From NCBI GenBank assembly GCA_029212905.1, contig JARGPB010000017.1, positions 1 through 64,000 on the forward strand: 64,000 nucleotides of DNA. Reading direction: 5' to 3'. Under the pieces are notes generated by a model. That model was not told the origin of the DNA. It did not search any database and was given only the letters and a program-made list of their open reading frames with translations. This DNA comes from Thalassovita sp. Its GTDB lineage: Bacteria; Pseudomonadota; Alphaproteobacteria; Rhodobacterales; Rhodobacteraceae. The position numbers and the translations under genes were made by a program. This document shows, in pieces, positions 35,401 to 43,052 of this stretch; the first letter of the stretch is position 1; each line of letters opens with the position of its first letter.

Positions 35401-35911
35401 CACGCGCCACAGCCGAGCGGATCACCGGCTCGCCCAGGCGTTTAATCGCGCCGTGCAGCGTGGTGGCGATACCGGGGGTTTCGTCCTCTTTCAGCACCTT
35501 ACCCGTCAGCATCAGCGCCCAGGTCGAGGCATTCACCAAGGACGACGAGGACCGCCCCAGATGCGCGCCCCATTCAGACGGGGCGATCTTATCCTCGATC
35601 AGTTCATCAATCGTTTCGCGGTCAGGCACACGCAGCAGTGCCTCGGCCAGACACATCAGCGCAATGCCCTCTTTGGTCGACAGGCCGTATTCAGACAGGA
35701 AGACCTCCATCAAACCGATATTCTTGGAGCGGCGAATGCGGTTCACCAGCAACGTCGCCTGCGCAAAGGCCGACTGACGGGCCGAACTTGCAGGCCCGTG
35801 GCGCGCGCGCAGGTCCGACAGGACGACGGCTTCGGGACGATGGTGCACCTTGCTAATTTCGCGGCGCAAAGGGGCCAGGTCGGCAGACGGAACAACAGTC
35901 ATATCGGTCAT
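32405..35911 (-). CDS. putA: bifunctional proline dehydrogenase / P5C dehydrogenase PutA
   Basis: 1168 residues: an N-terminal arm, FAD-linked proline dehydrogenase barrel (about 130-450) and an aldehyde dehydrogenase domain (about 520-960) with AETGGLNAMIVD and the nucleophile in SAGQRCSALRCLYVQ, then a C-terminal lid domain. It turns proline into glutamate with channelled pyrroline-5-carboxylate. No ribbon-helix-helix DNA-binding domain precedes it, unlike E. coli PutA, so control is left to the divergent Lrp-type gene. The start at 35911 follows GAGCGTGAG; an ATG 18 bases upstream is weaker. Confidence 0.95.
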   Translation of the reverse strand: MTDMTVVPSADLAPLRREISKVHHRPEAVVLSDLRARHGPASSARQSAFAQATLLVNRIRRSKNIGLMEVFLSEYGLSTKEGIALMCLAEALLRVPDRETIDELIEDKIAPSEWGAHLGRSSSSLVNASTWALMLTGKVLKEDETPGIATTLHGAIKRLGEPVIRSAVARAMKELGAQFVLGQDIDEAIQRGRARAKQGYTFSYDMLGEAALTARDAVKYHAAYLDAIRRLASQCTAQDIRDNPGISIKLSALHPRYEVGQHERVLAELTVATLDLALAAKEAGMGLNIDAEEADRLDLSLDVIQAVLSDPRLAGWDGFGVVVQAYGKRASWMVDWLYALAQTLDRKIMVRLVKGAYWDTEIKRTQVEGLDSFPVYTRKQATDVAYVCCAAQLLGMTDRIYPQFATHNAHTVAAVLQMANGQPFEFQRLHGMGEALHDLVKHDNSTRCRIYAPVGAHRDLLAYLVRRLLENGANSSFVNQIVDPEVPAETVVADPFDALDALGDAPAPGVVASADLFAPERGNAKGWDLHDTRDLAAIQTARAPFADATWQAGPLTVTPALDGPVRSVVNPARPADTVGHVTEATSDHAAQALSDAQPWDAPTATRAAALNAAADLYEAHFGEFFALLAREAGKTPNDAIAELREAVDFLRYYAAQADHLTAPAKGVFTCISPWNFPLAIFSGQIGAALAAGNAVLAKPAESTSLIAHRAIQLLHQAGVPVSALQLLPGQGGALGPVLTGSADINGVCFTGSTATAQRIQTSMATGTPSDAVLIAETGGLNAMIVDSTALPEQAVRDIVASAFQSAGQRCSALRCLYVQEDIADSLLQMLYGAMDEQSLGDPWDHATDIGPVIDARAQADFAAYIQAARDRGDVLKQMDAPTTGHFIAPTVIRVDGIHQMQREIFGPVLHVATFNATQIDAVVDAVNATGFGLTFGLHTRIDNRVEQVASRIRVGNLYVNRNQIGAIVGSQPFGGEGLSGTGPKAGGPAYLPRFAQTQRIAHEAPAAPTVKVAEVQTVLERLASQLPERLSATDLPGPTGESNRLSVFGRGIVLCLGPTAEDAIQQVRIARDNGCPALAIAPGVPPALGLDGFLPRGALEHLDPVALVALWSEDADLASVRRALAVRDGALVGLSTGTDLAARCRLERHICIDTTAAGGNAQLLAAST

Positions 35912-36031
35912 CTCACGCTCACATTTCAATGGATAGGCCCAACATATCAGCCAGCGCTCAGCCTGTTTTCCTGTAAACTTGCGTACGACAGTCCGTTTGG
36001 CTTATCTTTGGGGAAAACAAGGGCCGATAGA

Positions 36032-36502
36032 ATGGATTTACACATACCCAAAGACGAACTGGACCGTATCGACCGAAAAATCCTCTCGATTCTGTCGTCG
36101 GATGGGCGACTGCCAGTCACAGAACTGGCGCGCCAGGTCGGGCTGTCGAAAAGCCCCTGCCAGGTGCGGCTGAAACGGCTCCAGGACGAGGGCTATATCC
36201 AAGGCTTCCGCGCCATCCTGAATGCCAGCAAACTGGGCCTGGAACACGTCGCCTTTGCCGAAGTCAAGCTAACCGATACCACGGAACGCGCCCTCAGCGC
36301 CTTCAATCAGGCGGTGATGTCCGTCCCGGAAATCGAGCAATGCCACATGATCGCGGGATCATTCGACTATCTGCTGAAAATCCGCACCAGTAGCATCGAA
36401 AGCTACCGCCGCGTCCTGGGAGAGGTCATCTCATCCCTGCCCCATGTGGGCGCCACCTCGACCCATGTCTCGATGCAATCGGTCAAAGACGAGGCGTTCT
36501 AA
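36032..36502 (+). CDS. putR: Lrp/AsnC-family regulator, probable putA activator
   Basis: 156 residues. The helix-turn-helix spans about 10-60 (LDRIDRKILSILSSDGRLP, LARQVGLSKSPCQVRLKRL). A RAM effector domain follows (HVAFAEVKL; SFDYLLKIRTSSIESYRRVLGE). It is divergent from putA with 120 bases between starts, the arrangement of PutR/BkdR-type proline-responsive activators in alphaproteobacteria. The proline link is from context. The start is ATG 36032; the long open frame upstream is antisense to putA and not used. Confidence 0.9.
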   Translation: MDLHIPKDELDRIDRKILSILSSDGRLPVTELARQVGLSKSPCQVRLKRLQDEGYIQGFRAILNASKLGLEHVAFAEVKLTDTTERALSAFNQAVMSVPEIEQCHMIAGSFDYLLKIRTSSIESYRRVLGEVISSLPHVGATSTHVSMQSVKDEAF

Positions 36503-36545
36503 GCGCCCGCCCCCAGCGCCGCGCCTGTGTAGCCCGTTGTGCAGT

Positions 36546-36665
36546 GAGTATTTTCAGCAAGATGAAACAAGGGGCGCGCGCCCCAAAACCGCGCGCGCGC
36601 TTCATTCCGGCAAGCGACAAAGTCGGAGAATATCCGAGCCTGTTTTCATCTTGCCAAAAATACTC
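36546..36665. repeat. long-range inverted repeat between convergent genes
   Basis: The 22-base arm at 36546-36567 (GAGTATTTT, 3 bases, CAAGATGAAA) is repeated in reverse complement at 36644-36665 with only the middle three bases differing. The 76 bases between contain GC-rich self-complementary stretches. It sits between the convergent regulator and RAM-domain genes and may act as a two-way terminator or be a copy of a family of intergenic repeats. I recall similar GAGTATTTT-CAAGATGAA strings in Rhodobacteraceae intergenic regions, but cannot check copy number. Confidence 0.7.
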
Positions 36666-36676
36666 AAAATTCCGAC

Positions 36677-36916
36677 CTAGAAGGCTTTGAAGGTCAATGT
36701 AGTGAGCGAGCGCTCGATCCCGGAGATATCCAGCAAGTGGTCGTTGATGAATTTTCCAACGTCCTGATCCTCGGGGATGTAGAGCTTCATCAGCAGGTCA
36801 TAATCGCCGCTGGTAGAATACAGTTCGGAATGGATTTCGCGCAGGACGATGTCCTCGGCCACGCGATAGGTGGTGCCCGGTTTGCAGCGGATTTGGACAA
36901 ATACGCAGGTTGTCAT
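36677..36916 (-). CDS. stand-alone Lrp/AsnC ligand-binding (RAM) domain protein
   Basis: 79 residues beginning MTTCVFVQIRCKPGTTYRVAE. It is a complete RAM beta-alpha-beta-beta-alpha-beta domain with GDYDLLMKLYIPEDQDVGKF, and has no DNA-binding domain. Such free-standing units assemble into octamers and bind small molecules such as amino acids. It lies convergent with the putA regulator and may modulate Lrp-type proteins. The frame is open upstream, but the first 105 codons overlap the next gene and lack RAM similarity. Confidence 0.85.
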   Translation of the reverse strand: MTTCVFVQIRCKPGTTYRVAEDIVLREIHSELYSTSGDYDLLMKLYIPEDQDVGKFINDHLLDISGIERSLTTLTFKAF

Positions 36917-36972
36917 GTCGCCCTCTTTGATGTTTGCGGCAGGCTGGCATGTCGCGCATCGCGCCGCAATGG

Positions 36973-38844
36973 TCAATTCTCTCGGTCTTCGATTTCTTCC
37001 GAGAAGGTTTTCTGGGCTTCGATGGTTTCCATCACGGTCTTGGATTTGGTGCGGCGGGCGGTGACATCGTCCAGCACCAATTGGTTGATCGCGCACCACA
37101 TGGGGTAGCTGACCCAGCCGTGGTGCTCTTTTAGCGCGGTGTCCAGGGCGCGGACGTTCCAGAAGGGGCTGCGCGATGAGGCCACCGAGATGCGGTTTTT
37201 CTGACCTGGCAGCCACAACGAGTGCCGCCACTGGATCGAGGCGGGGTTATGGTCGCGGGCGACATTGGGCACGGCCTTGAAGGTTTCGTCCAGCCCGTAG
37301 TCCCAGTAGCCGTCGGTGCTGCGGCCGCGTTTCTGAGCGTTCTGGGCCGCCTTGAGCGCGCGGGCCTCATACAGCCAGCCAGAGGCATCGCTGCACCATG
37401 TGGCATCGGGGATCATGCTGTCGGCATAGGTGGCCTTCTTGCCCGAGCCCTGATTCACGCTGAATTCATGCGAGGCGCCCACGGGCGGGCCGGTCAGAAT
37501 TTCGCGCGGGTACAGCAGGTTTGCGGCGTCTTCTGGGGTGGGGATGGCTACGGTGCTGGGGCTATGGCTGTAGCGCGGGGTCAGGTGGCCGACGGCTTTG
37601 CGGTTCTCGCGGCCATCATAGCGGGCGGCCCAGCGCGACAGCGGGAACAGCGTGCCGGTGGCGAAATCGCTGCGGGGGATGCGGGCGCGGGTTTCGATAA
37701 AGTGCCATTTGGCCGTCGAGGTCATCGAGATATAGATCGGGCGCTGGTTTTGCGGGAACATGGTTTGCCAGCGCAGCAGGTTCCGCCTGAAGCTGTTGTT
37801 CGGGTAATCCGTGCCGACAGCAACCTGGTTTTGATCGTCGCTCAGGTCGGCGCGCTGGCGCATCCTGCGCTGGATCGAGGTCCAGTTGGCGGCCTCGGAT
37901 GCGGGGTTCAGCAGGACGACCAGATCCCCCAGAAGCGGCGGCATCGCACGCGCGTTATCCGCGCCGGACGTCGGCAAAGAGTGCCTGTCGATGGCTTTGG
38001 TCGCGCGATCCTCCATCACGGACGCCAGGATATTGCCGCCCAGAGAATGGCCGATCACCAGCATCTTGTCGGCCTTGGGGTTGCCCGGCGACAGGGACAG
38101 CGGCTGTTGGATCGTGGCCAGCACCTGGGACATGGTCGATTCAGGGCCCTTGGCCAGCGCATCGCTTTTGTCTTTGCGATCCCAGATCGTCGGAAAGGCC
38201 CCAAGACCAAAGGGATTCATACCCCCATCCGCGCCCAGCGCGGGTTCAGCAAAGGAGCGGCCGCGCCAGGACAGGTAGACGCCCGTCAGCGAGGCGTTGC
38301 AATAGGCCCCAGAGTCGATACAGCGCGAATTCAGCGCGGCGCGGGTATAGCCCAACACCATGCGGAATTTCTGAATGTCCCCGTCGCGGATCCCCGCGTC
38401 ATGCCGCCAGCCGTGAACAAAGGTCACAACGACATTTTGCTGACCGGCCTTGTCCTTGTCGCGCAGGGCGGTGTGCAGGGTTCGCAGCTGATCGGGGGCA
38501 TGTTCACGCCCATTGTCACGGATTTCCACAAAGGCCAGGTCATAGCGATCCGGCTCGGACAGGGTATGGCCTGCGGCCTGTGCCAGCGTGGCCCAACCGG
38601 CGGGAATGTCCTGGGGATCAGGCTGCGGCAGCTTGTGGCCCTGATAGGCACAGCGCACCTGAGACCGGAACCGTTTGCGCCCTTCTGCATTGCGCGCGCC
38701 CAGATCAATGTCGCCTTGCTGACACGCGGGATCCGTCAGGGGAAGCACCCGGTAATGGTCATCGACCTGTGTGCAGCCAGACAAGGCAGCGCCAGAAACC
38801 GTCAGCCATCCCCAAATCAACGCTTGGCGCAAAGAAATCGTCAT
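36973..38844 (-). CDS. large alpha/beta-hydrolase lipoprotein
   Basis: 623 residues. The lipobox ALSGC places an acylated cysteine at C24, so the protein is membrane anchored outside the cytoplasm. A hydrolase core has FVHGWRHDAG (about 145-154) and the nucleophile elbow GHSLGG with S267. The extra C-terminal 300 residues contain YISMTSTAKWHFIETRARIP and many tryptophans, and I do not recognise a domain there. It may act on lipids or esters. The start at 38844 gives a standard lipoprotein signal; the frame extends 24 codons further without one. Confidence 0.75.
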   Translation of the reverse strand: MTISLRQALIWGWLTVSGAALSGCTQVDDHYRVLPLTDPACQQGDIDLGARNAEGRKRFRSQVRCAYQGHKLPQPDPQDIPAGWATLAQAAGHTLSEPDRYDLAFVEIRDNGREHAPDQLRTLHTALRDKDKAGQQNVVVTFVHGWRHDAGIRDGDIQKFRMVLGYTRAALNSRCIDSGAYCNASLTGVYLSWRGRSFAEPALGADGGMNPFGLGAFPTIWDRKDKSDALAKGPESTMSQVLATIQQPLSLSPGNPKADKMLVIGHSLGGNILASVMEDRATKAIDRHSLPTSGADNARAMPPLLGDLVVLLNPASEAANWTSIQRRMRQRADLSDDQNQVAVGTDYPNNSFRRNLLRWQTMFPQNQRPIYISMTSTAKWHFIETRARIPRSDFATGTLFPLSRWAARYDGRENRKAVGHLTPRYSHSPSTVAIPTPEDAANLLYPREILTGPPVGASHEFSVNQGSGKKATYADSMIPDATWCSDASGWLYEARALKAAQNAQKRGRSTDGYWDYGLDETFKAVPNVARDHNPASIQWRHSLWLPGQKNRISVASSRSPFWNVRALDTALKEHHGWVSYPMWCAINQLVLDDVTARRTKSKTVMETIEAQKTFSEEIEDREN

Positions 38845-38939
38845 GAAAATACCCTGAAAAAACGAATGCGGACTTGAAATTCCCGCAAATGTAGCACGCA
38901 GCCCTGCAACAACCAAGGAATATGCCCTGCTTTGCCATC

Positions 38940-38968
38940 TTGGAAAGGGGCACTGCCCGGCCTATAAC
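38940..38968 (+). promoter_or_regulatory. sigma-70-like promoter of hisB
   Basis: TTGGAA (38940-38945) and TATAAC (38963-38968) are 17 bases apart, 26 bases before the hisB ATG, with GGAG at 38984-38987 as ribosome site. It lies between the divergent lipoprotein gene and hisB. Confidence 0.6.
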
Positions 38969-38993
38969 ACCCGCGACAGACTTGGAGAGCGAC

Positions 38994-39581
38994 ATGCGCA
39001 CAGCCACCATCACCCGCCAGACCGCCGAGACCGAAATTTCGGTCACCGTAAACCTGGACGGAACCGGAGCCTATGACAACCAGACCGGCGTGGGCTTCTT
39101 TGACCACATGCTGGACCAACTGGCGCGCCACTCGCTGATTGATATGACGATCCGGGCCAAGGGCGATTATCACATTGATGATCACCACACGGTCGAGGAC
39201 ACGGGCATCGCGCTGGGGCAGGCTTTGGCGCAGGCCCTGGGCGACAAAAAGGGTATCAACCGCTATGGCGAATGCCACCTGGCGATGGATGACGCACAGG
39301 TCCGCTGTGCGCTGGATCTGTCGGCGCGCCCCTACCTGATCTGGAACGTCGCATTCGAGGCGCAGAAAATCGGCACGTTTGACACCGAACTGGTGCGCGA
39401 GTTCTTTCAGGCGTTCAGCACGCACGGCGGGATCACCCTGCACGTGGACCAGATCCATGGGTTCAACGCGCACCACGTGGCCGAAGCGGCGTTCAAATCC
39501 GTTGCCCGCGCATTGCGCACCGCTGTGGAAACCGACCCACGCAAGGCGGATGCCATTCCCTCGACCAAAGGCGCGCTGTAA
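38994..39581 (+). CDS. hisB: imidazoleglycerol-phosphate dehydratase
   Basis: 195 residues, monofunctional (no phosphatase domain). The two metal-binding repeats show GFFDHMLDQLARHS with DDHHTVEDTGIALGQAL, and QAFSTHGGITLHV with NAHHVAEAAFK. It removes water from imidazoleglycerol phosphate in histidine synthesis. The start at 38994 follows GGAG and matches the family N-terminus (RTATITRQTAETEI). It is directly followed by hisH; hisA, hisF and hisE are found further along, with unrelated genes interposed. Confidence 0.96.
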   Translation: MRTATITRQTAETEISVTVNLDGTGAYDNQTGVGFFDHMLDQLARHSLIDMTIRAKGDYHIDDHHTVEDTGIALGQALAQALGDKKGINRYGECHLAMDDAQVRCALDLSARPYLIWNVAFEAQKIGTFDTELVREFFQAFSTHGGITLHVDQIHGFNAHHVAEAAFKSVARALRTAVETDPRKADAIPSTKGAL

Positions 39582-40220
39582 ATGACCACTGTCATTGTCG
39601 ATTACGAGAGCGGGAACCTGCACTCGGCCGAGAAGGCGTTTCAGCGCATGGCCGGGGAAACCGGCGCAGGCCAGGTTATCGTGACCTCGGACCCTGAGGA
39701 AATCCGCCGCGCGGATCGCATCGTGCTGCCCGGTGACGGGGCGTTTCCGGCCTGCCGTGCCGCCCTGTTCGATCACCGCGGCGTATTCGAGGCCATGGAA
39801 GAGGTCGTCATCCAAAAGGGCAAACCCTTTTTGGGGATTTGCATCGGGATGCAGATGCTGGCCACGCGCGGGCTGGAATACAGCGAAACCCCCGGCTTTG
39901 ACTGGATCGGGGGCGAGGTGGTCAAGATTTCGCCGTCTGATGCGACGCTGAAGGTGCCGCATATGGGATGGAACGATCTGGTGATCGACCATGCCCACCC
40001 GGTGTTTGATGGCATCGAAACCGGCAACCACGCCTATTTCGTGCACTCTTATCATTTTCAGGTCACAGACCCGGCGCATCTGCTGGCGCATGTGGACTAT
40101 GCCGGGCATATCACGGCAATCGTTGGACGCGACAATATGCTGGGGATGCAGTTCCACCCCGAGAAAAGCCAGGCCACCGGCCTGCGCATGATCGCGAATT
40201 TCCTGAACTGGGCGCCCTAA
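39582..40220 (+). CDS. hisH: imidazole glycerol phosphate synthase, glutamine amidotransferase subunit
   Basis: 212 residues of class-I glutamine amidotransferase. The catalytic cysteine is C87 in FLGICIGMQML; the His-Glu pair lies in QFHPEKS near 190. It starts at the base after the hisB stop. With HisF it transfers ammonia from glutamine to form IGP and AICAR. hisF is 3 kb away rather than adjacent, because two DUF2147 genes, hisA and two small genes lie between. Confidence 0.96.
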   Translation: MTTVIVDYESGNLHSAEKAFQRMAGETGAGQVIVTSDPEEIRRADRIVLPGDGAFPACRAALFDHRGVFEAMEEVVIQKGKPFLGICIGMQMLATRGLEYSETPGFDWIGGEVVKISPSDATLKVPHMGWNDLVIDHAHPVFDGIETGNHAYFVHSYHFQVTDPAHLLAHVDYAGHITAIVGRDNMLGMQFHPEKSQATGLRMIANFLNWAP

Positions 40221-40229
40221 GGCGGGCTG

Positions 40230-40613
40230 TTAACGCACGCGCGTCCAAACCTGATTTTGACAGACGGGCCCGATACAGCCGCTGACGGTCAGCGCGTCCT
40301 GCGCCAAGCGCAGCTTGGCCTTGAAGGTCCTGTCTCGCAGGGGCAGCCATCCAGTGCCGCGGTATTCTCCGGTGTTCACAGCCTGCACGTCCCAGAAAAT
40401 GCGCCGCCCCACATTGGGCGTGCTGACCGCTGCCCCGCTGCGATCAAAGGCCCGGATGATGGTCCCGCACAGGCCCTGCCCACAAGGTTCAGCCCGCACA
40501 TGCGCGACCTGCCCCTTGAAGTCCGGCTGAGTCAGCCACAAGCCCACCAAGGGATCAGCCCGCAGCCCCCCCGCTGAGCCCAAAAACAAAACCACATAAA
40601 AAAGACGCCGCAT
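40230..40613 (-). CDS. DUF2147 exported protein, copy 1
   Basis: 127 residues with a signal peptide (MRRLFYVVLFLGSAGGLRA). The mature domain is DUF2147: DPLVGLWLTQ, CGQGLCGTII, NVGRRIFWDV and CIGPVCQNQVWTRV, a small secreted beta-rich fold with two conserved cysteine pairs. Function is unknown. It is oriented against the surrounding his genes, and a second copy follows at 40718; the two align along their whole length. Start at 40613 chosen for the signal peptide. Confidence 0.85.
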   Translation of the reverse strand: MRRLFYVVLFLGSAGGLRADPLVGLWLTQPDFKGQVAHVRAEPCGQGLCGTIIRAFDRSGAAVSTPNVGRRIFWDVQAVNTGEYRGTGWLPLRDRTFKAKLRLAQDALTVSGCIGPVCQNQVWTRVR

Positions 40614-40717
40614 GACCCTTGCTCCTTGGACTGGCATACGGCGCCGATTCTACCACAATCCATGTAACGGCCCGCTATCACAAAGCCGTTTCACGCCCAC
40701 AATACGCGGAAATGCTC

Positions 40718-41101
40718 TTATTCCACGCGGCTCCAGGTTTGTTTCTTGCAGATCGGGCCAATGCAGCCTTTGACCTTCAGCGTATTGCCGGACATGTCCA
40801 TTTTCGAGCTATAGACCTTGTCCTTGGACGGCTGCCAGATTTTGCCGTTGCGATAGGCGCCCTTGCCCTTGGGCTGCATGTCCCAGACCAGACGTTTACC
40901 GATATTGGGCGAGCTGTATTCGCCGCTGGAATTGAAGGTCCGCGAGATCACACCGCAGACCCTGGCCCCGCAGGGCGCAATCGTGACATGGGCATAGGCC
41001 CCGTCATCCACCTGGGTTTTCCACACACCTTCGACCGGATCGGCCAGCGCCGCCCCCGTCATCATTCCAAAAGCCACAACGGCCAGAGCCAGTCTTTGCA
41101 T
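40718..41101 (-). CDS. DUF2147 exported protein, copy 2
   Basis: 127 residues. The signal peptide MQRLALAVVAFGMMTGAALA ends before DPVEGVWKTQ. The conserved CGARVCGVI, NIGKRLVWDM and CIGPICKKQTWSRVE match copy 1 in spacing, so the pair probably arose by tandem duplication. It has more Lys than copy 1. GGAGGAAATCTG precedes the ATG at 41101. Role unknown; both should be periplasmic. Confidence 0.87.
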   Translation of the reverse strand: MQRLALAVVAFGMMTGAALADPVEGVWKTQVDDGAYAHVTIAPCGARVCGVISRTFNSSGEYSSPNIGKRLVWDMQPKGKGAYRNGKIWQPSKDKVYSSKMDMSGNTLKVKGCIGPICKKQTWSRVE

Positions 41102-41247
41102 CAGATTTCCTCCATGAATGTTAAGCAGATCGTGCCCCCCAGACACGATTCCAATCAAGCCTGACATCACGGAAGCCCCAAAAGTTGCAATTCCCCGCCA
41201 CCCGTGCAAAACGGCGCGCAACGCTGCATCACGAAAGGGCCCGTCCG

Positions 41248-41970
41248 ATGATCCTCTACCCTGCAATCGACCTGAAGGACGGCAACGCCGTGCGCCTGTA
41301 CAAAGGCGAAATGGAGAAAGCCACGGTTTTCAACGAAAACCCTGCCGCCCAGGCGATGGAATTCGTGAATGCGGGCTGTGAATGGCTGCACCTGGTCGAT
41401 CTGAACGGCGCTTTTGCTGGCGAGCCGGTGAATGCCAAACCTGTCGAGGAAATCCTGGCGCAAACCAAAGTCCCCGCGCAGCTGGGCGGTGGCATCCGCG
41501 ACATGGCGACGATCGAACGCTGGCTGGAAAAGGGCCTGCAACGGGTGATCCTGGGGACCGTGGCTGTCGAAAACCCCGATCTGGTGCGCGAGGCTTGTCG
41601 CGCCTTCCCCGGTCACGTGGCCGTCGGCATTGACGCGCGCAACGGCATGGTCGCCACCAAGGGCTGGGCCGAAGAAACCAACGTCACCGCCACGGATCTG
41701 GCCAAATCCTTCGAGGACGCGGGCGTTGCGGCCATTATCTATACTGACATCAACCGCGACGGCGCGATGCAAGGCCCGAACGTCACTGAAACCGCGGCTC
41801 TGGCCAATGCCGTGTCGATTCCGGTGATTGCCTCGGGCGGGGTTTCCTCGCTTGACGATCTGCGCGCCCTGAAATCCTGCGGTGCACCGCTCAACGGCGC
41901 CATCTCGGGGCGGGCGCTGTATGATGGGGCCATCAACCTGGCCGACGCGCTGGCGCTGCTAAAAGCCTAG
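41248..41970 (+). CDS. hisA: phosphoribosylformimino-5-aminoimidazole carboxamide ribotide isomerase
   Basis: 240 residues of (beta/alpha)8 barrel. The catalytic aspartates lie in ILYPAIDLKDGNAVRLYKG (residue 8) and TDINRDGAMQGPN (about 128); phosphate is held by GGGIRDMA and ASGGVSSL. It carries out the Amadori rearrangement of ProFAR. The start is at 41248. A 16-base palindrome centred on the stop codon and a further hairpin follow. Confidence 0.96.
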   Translation: MILYPAIDLKDGNAVRLYKGEMEKATVFNENPAAQAMEFVNAGCEWLHLVDLNGAFAGEPVNAKPVEEILAQTKVPAQLGGGIRDMATIERWLEKGLQRVILGTVAVENPDLVREACRAFPGHVAVGIDARNGMVATKGWAEETNVTATDLAKSFEDAGVAAIIYTDINRDGAMQGPNVTETAALANAVSIPVIASGGVSSLDDLRALKSCGAPLNGAISGRALYDGAINLADALALLKA

Positions 41971-42011
41971 GCTTTTGTTTTGAATTCGGCGGATGGGGCG
42001 CGCCCCCATCC
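41961..42011 (+). terminator. double hairpin after hisA
   Basis: AAAAGCC-TA-GGCTTTT (41961-41976) is a perfect palindrome around the hisA stop. GGATGGGG (41991-41998) pairs with CCCCATCC (42004-42011). The first could end transcription with its TTTT; the second lacks T. Confidence 0.5.
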
Positions 42012-42105
42012 CCGGCCCGCGCCATGCGACACCCTGCCCCCTGTCCAAAACCTGAACCAACCAGTTTAGTTGCGGCACTTCTTTGGTATTTCAGGAGTGT
42101 TTGAC

Positions 42106-42570
42106 TTGGGCATTGTTCGCAAATCCACCCTTCCGCCGGACGCACATCTGTGGACCCACCACAGCCCCGGTGATTTCATTGATTGCTACAGCTGTGACAG
42201 CCCGCTATCCGCGCAAGAGGCCGCCCAGGTCGCCATGCAGATGCCCGGCTGGGCGGACGCGCTGATGCGATTGCGCAATACGCTGGTGGCGCCGCTGGGG
42301 CTGCGCACAGAGCTGTCGGGCGCCGATAGCGCACTGTTCCCCATCACATACGAGGCCCCGGACGAGCTGAACCTGGGGCTGGACGATTCCCATCTGAATT
42401 TCCGCATCACGATCTATCGCCAAGAGGGCCGTATCTATATGGCCACCTGGGTACACCCCAACAAATGGCTGGGACATGTTTATCTGGCGGCGGTGATGCC
42501 CTTTCACATCCTGATTTCGCGCAATGCGGTCCGGCAAATTGCCCAAGCCAGTCAGCCAAAGGCCGCGTAA
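42106..42570 (+). CDS. DUF2867-like small protein
   Basis: 154 residues from a TTG start at 42106, eight bases after GGAG. It begins MGIVRKSTLPPDAHLWTHHSPGDFIDCYSC and has LGLDDSHLNFRITIY and WVHPNKWLGHVYLAAVMPFHILISR, as in DUF2867 proteins, which have a START/Bet-v-1-like fold for hydrophobic ligands. No signal peptide. Its place between hisA and hisF is probably chance. An alternative TTG start at 42070 has no ribosome site. Confidence 0.75.
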   Translation: MGIVRKSTLPPDAHLWTHHSPGDFIDCYSCDSPLSAQEAAQVAMQMPGWADALMRLRNTLVAPLGLRTELSGADSALFPITYEAPDELNLGLDDSHLNFRITIYRQEGRIYMATWVHPNKWLGHVYLAAVMPFHILISRNAVRQIAQASQPKAA

Positions 42571-42583
42571 CGGGCCGCAAAAA

Positions 42584-42611
42584 TTGACTTACGCACCGGG
42601 GCCGCCATACT
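42584..42611 (+). promoter_or_regulatory. promoter upstream of the small membrane protein gene
   Basis: TTGACT (42584-42589) and CATACT (42606-42611) with 16-base spacing, 31 bases before the ATG at 42643. It probably starts a transcript through hisF, hisE and the Dabb gene. Confidence 0.5.
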
Positions 42612-42642
42612 GCGCCCACATGTCCGCCAGACCGGAGCCCCC

Positions 42643-42990
42643 ATGCTGAACGATATTCTGATGTCCTTTTTCTTTGGTATGCCCGCTGTGGTGGCCCTGG
42701 CCCACAGCCGTCAGATGCGCACCCCTTTGGCCCGCGCGATCCTGTTCTGGGGCGGGTGTGCGGCTGTGCTATGCGCAATGATGACGATCCTGCCGATGCT
42801 GGCCTGTGACGGGACGATCTATGACAGCTATGCCAATTGCACCGGCGGCGCGGGCGTGACTGGCCTGGCCAATGCGTTGCTGCCGATCAGCCTGCTGGGC
42901 GCCAAGCTCTATATCCTGGCCGGGTTGCCCTTGGCGGCGCTGGCCTTTGCGATCGACTGGGTTGGCACCTGGCGCCCCCGCGCCGGTTAA
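42643..42990 (+). CDS. small three-helix membrane protein
   Basis: 115 residues with hydrophobic stretches at about 5-20 (ILMSFFFGMPAVVALA), 30-53 (AILFWGGCAAVLCAMMTILPM) and 78-105 (LLPISLLGAKLYILAGLPLAALAFAIDWV). The second and third are joined by a loop with two cysteines (ACDGTIYDSYANCTGG) that would face the periplasm and could form a disulphide. I do not recognise a family. It lies 62 bases before hisF in the same direction. Confidence 0.65.
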   Translation: MLNDILMSFFFGMPAVVALAHSRQMRTPLARAILFWGGCAAVLCAMMTILPMLACDGTIYDSYANCTGGAGVTGLANALLPISLLGAKLYILAGLPLAALAFAIDWVGTWRPRAG

Positions 42991-43052
42991 AGCGATTGCC
43001 CGCCCGCTGCTTTCTTGGCATAGAGGCGGCACCATCGCAGAAGGCGCATCCC

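Noticed and set aside
32342..36502. A continuous plus-strand open frame of 1386 codons
   Set aside because: It is antisense to putA for 3.5 kb and becomes meaningful only from 36032, where the Lrp-type regulator begins. Its composition (Arg/Gly/Gln-rich, no domain) is that of a high-GC shadow frame.
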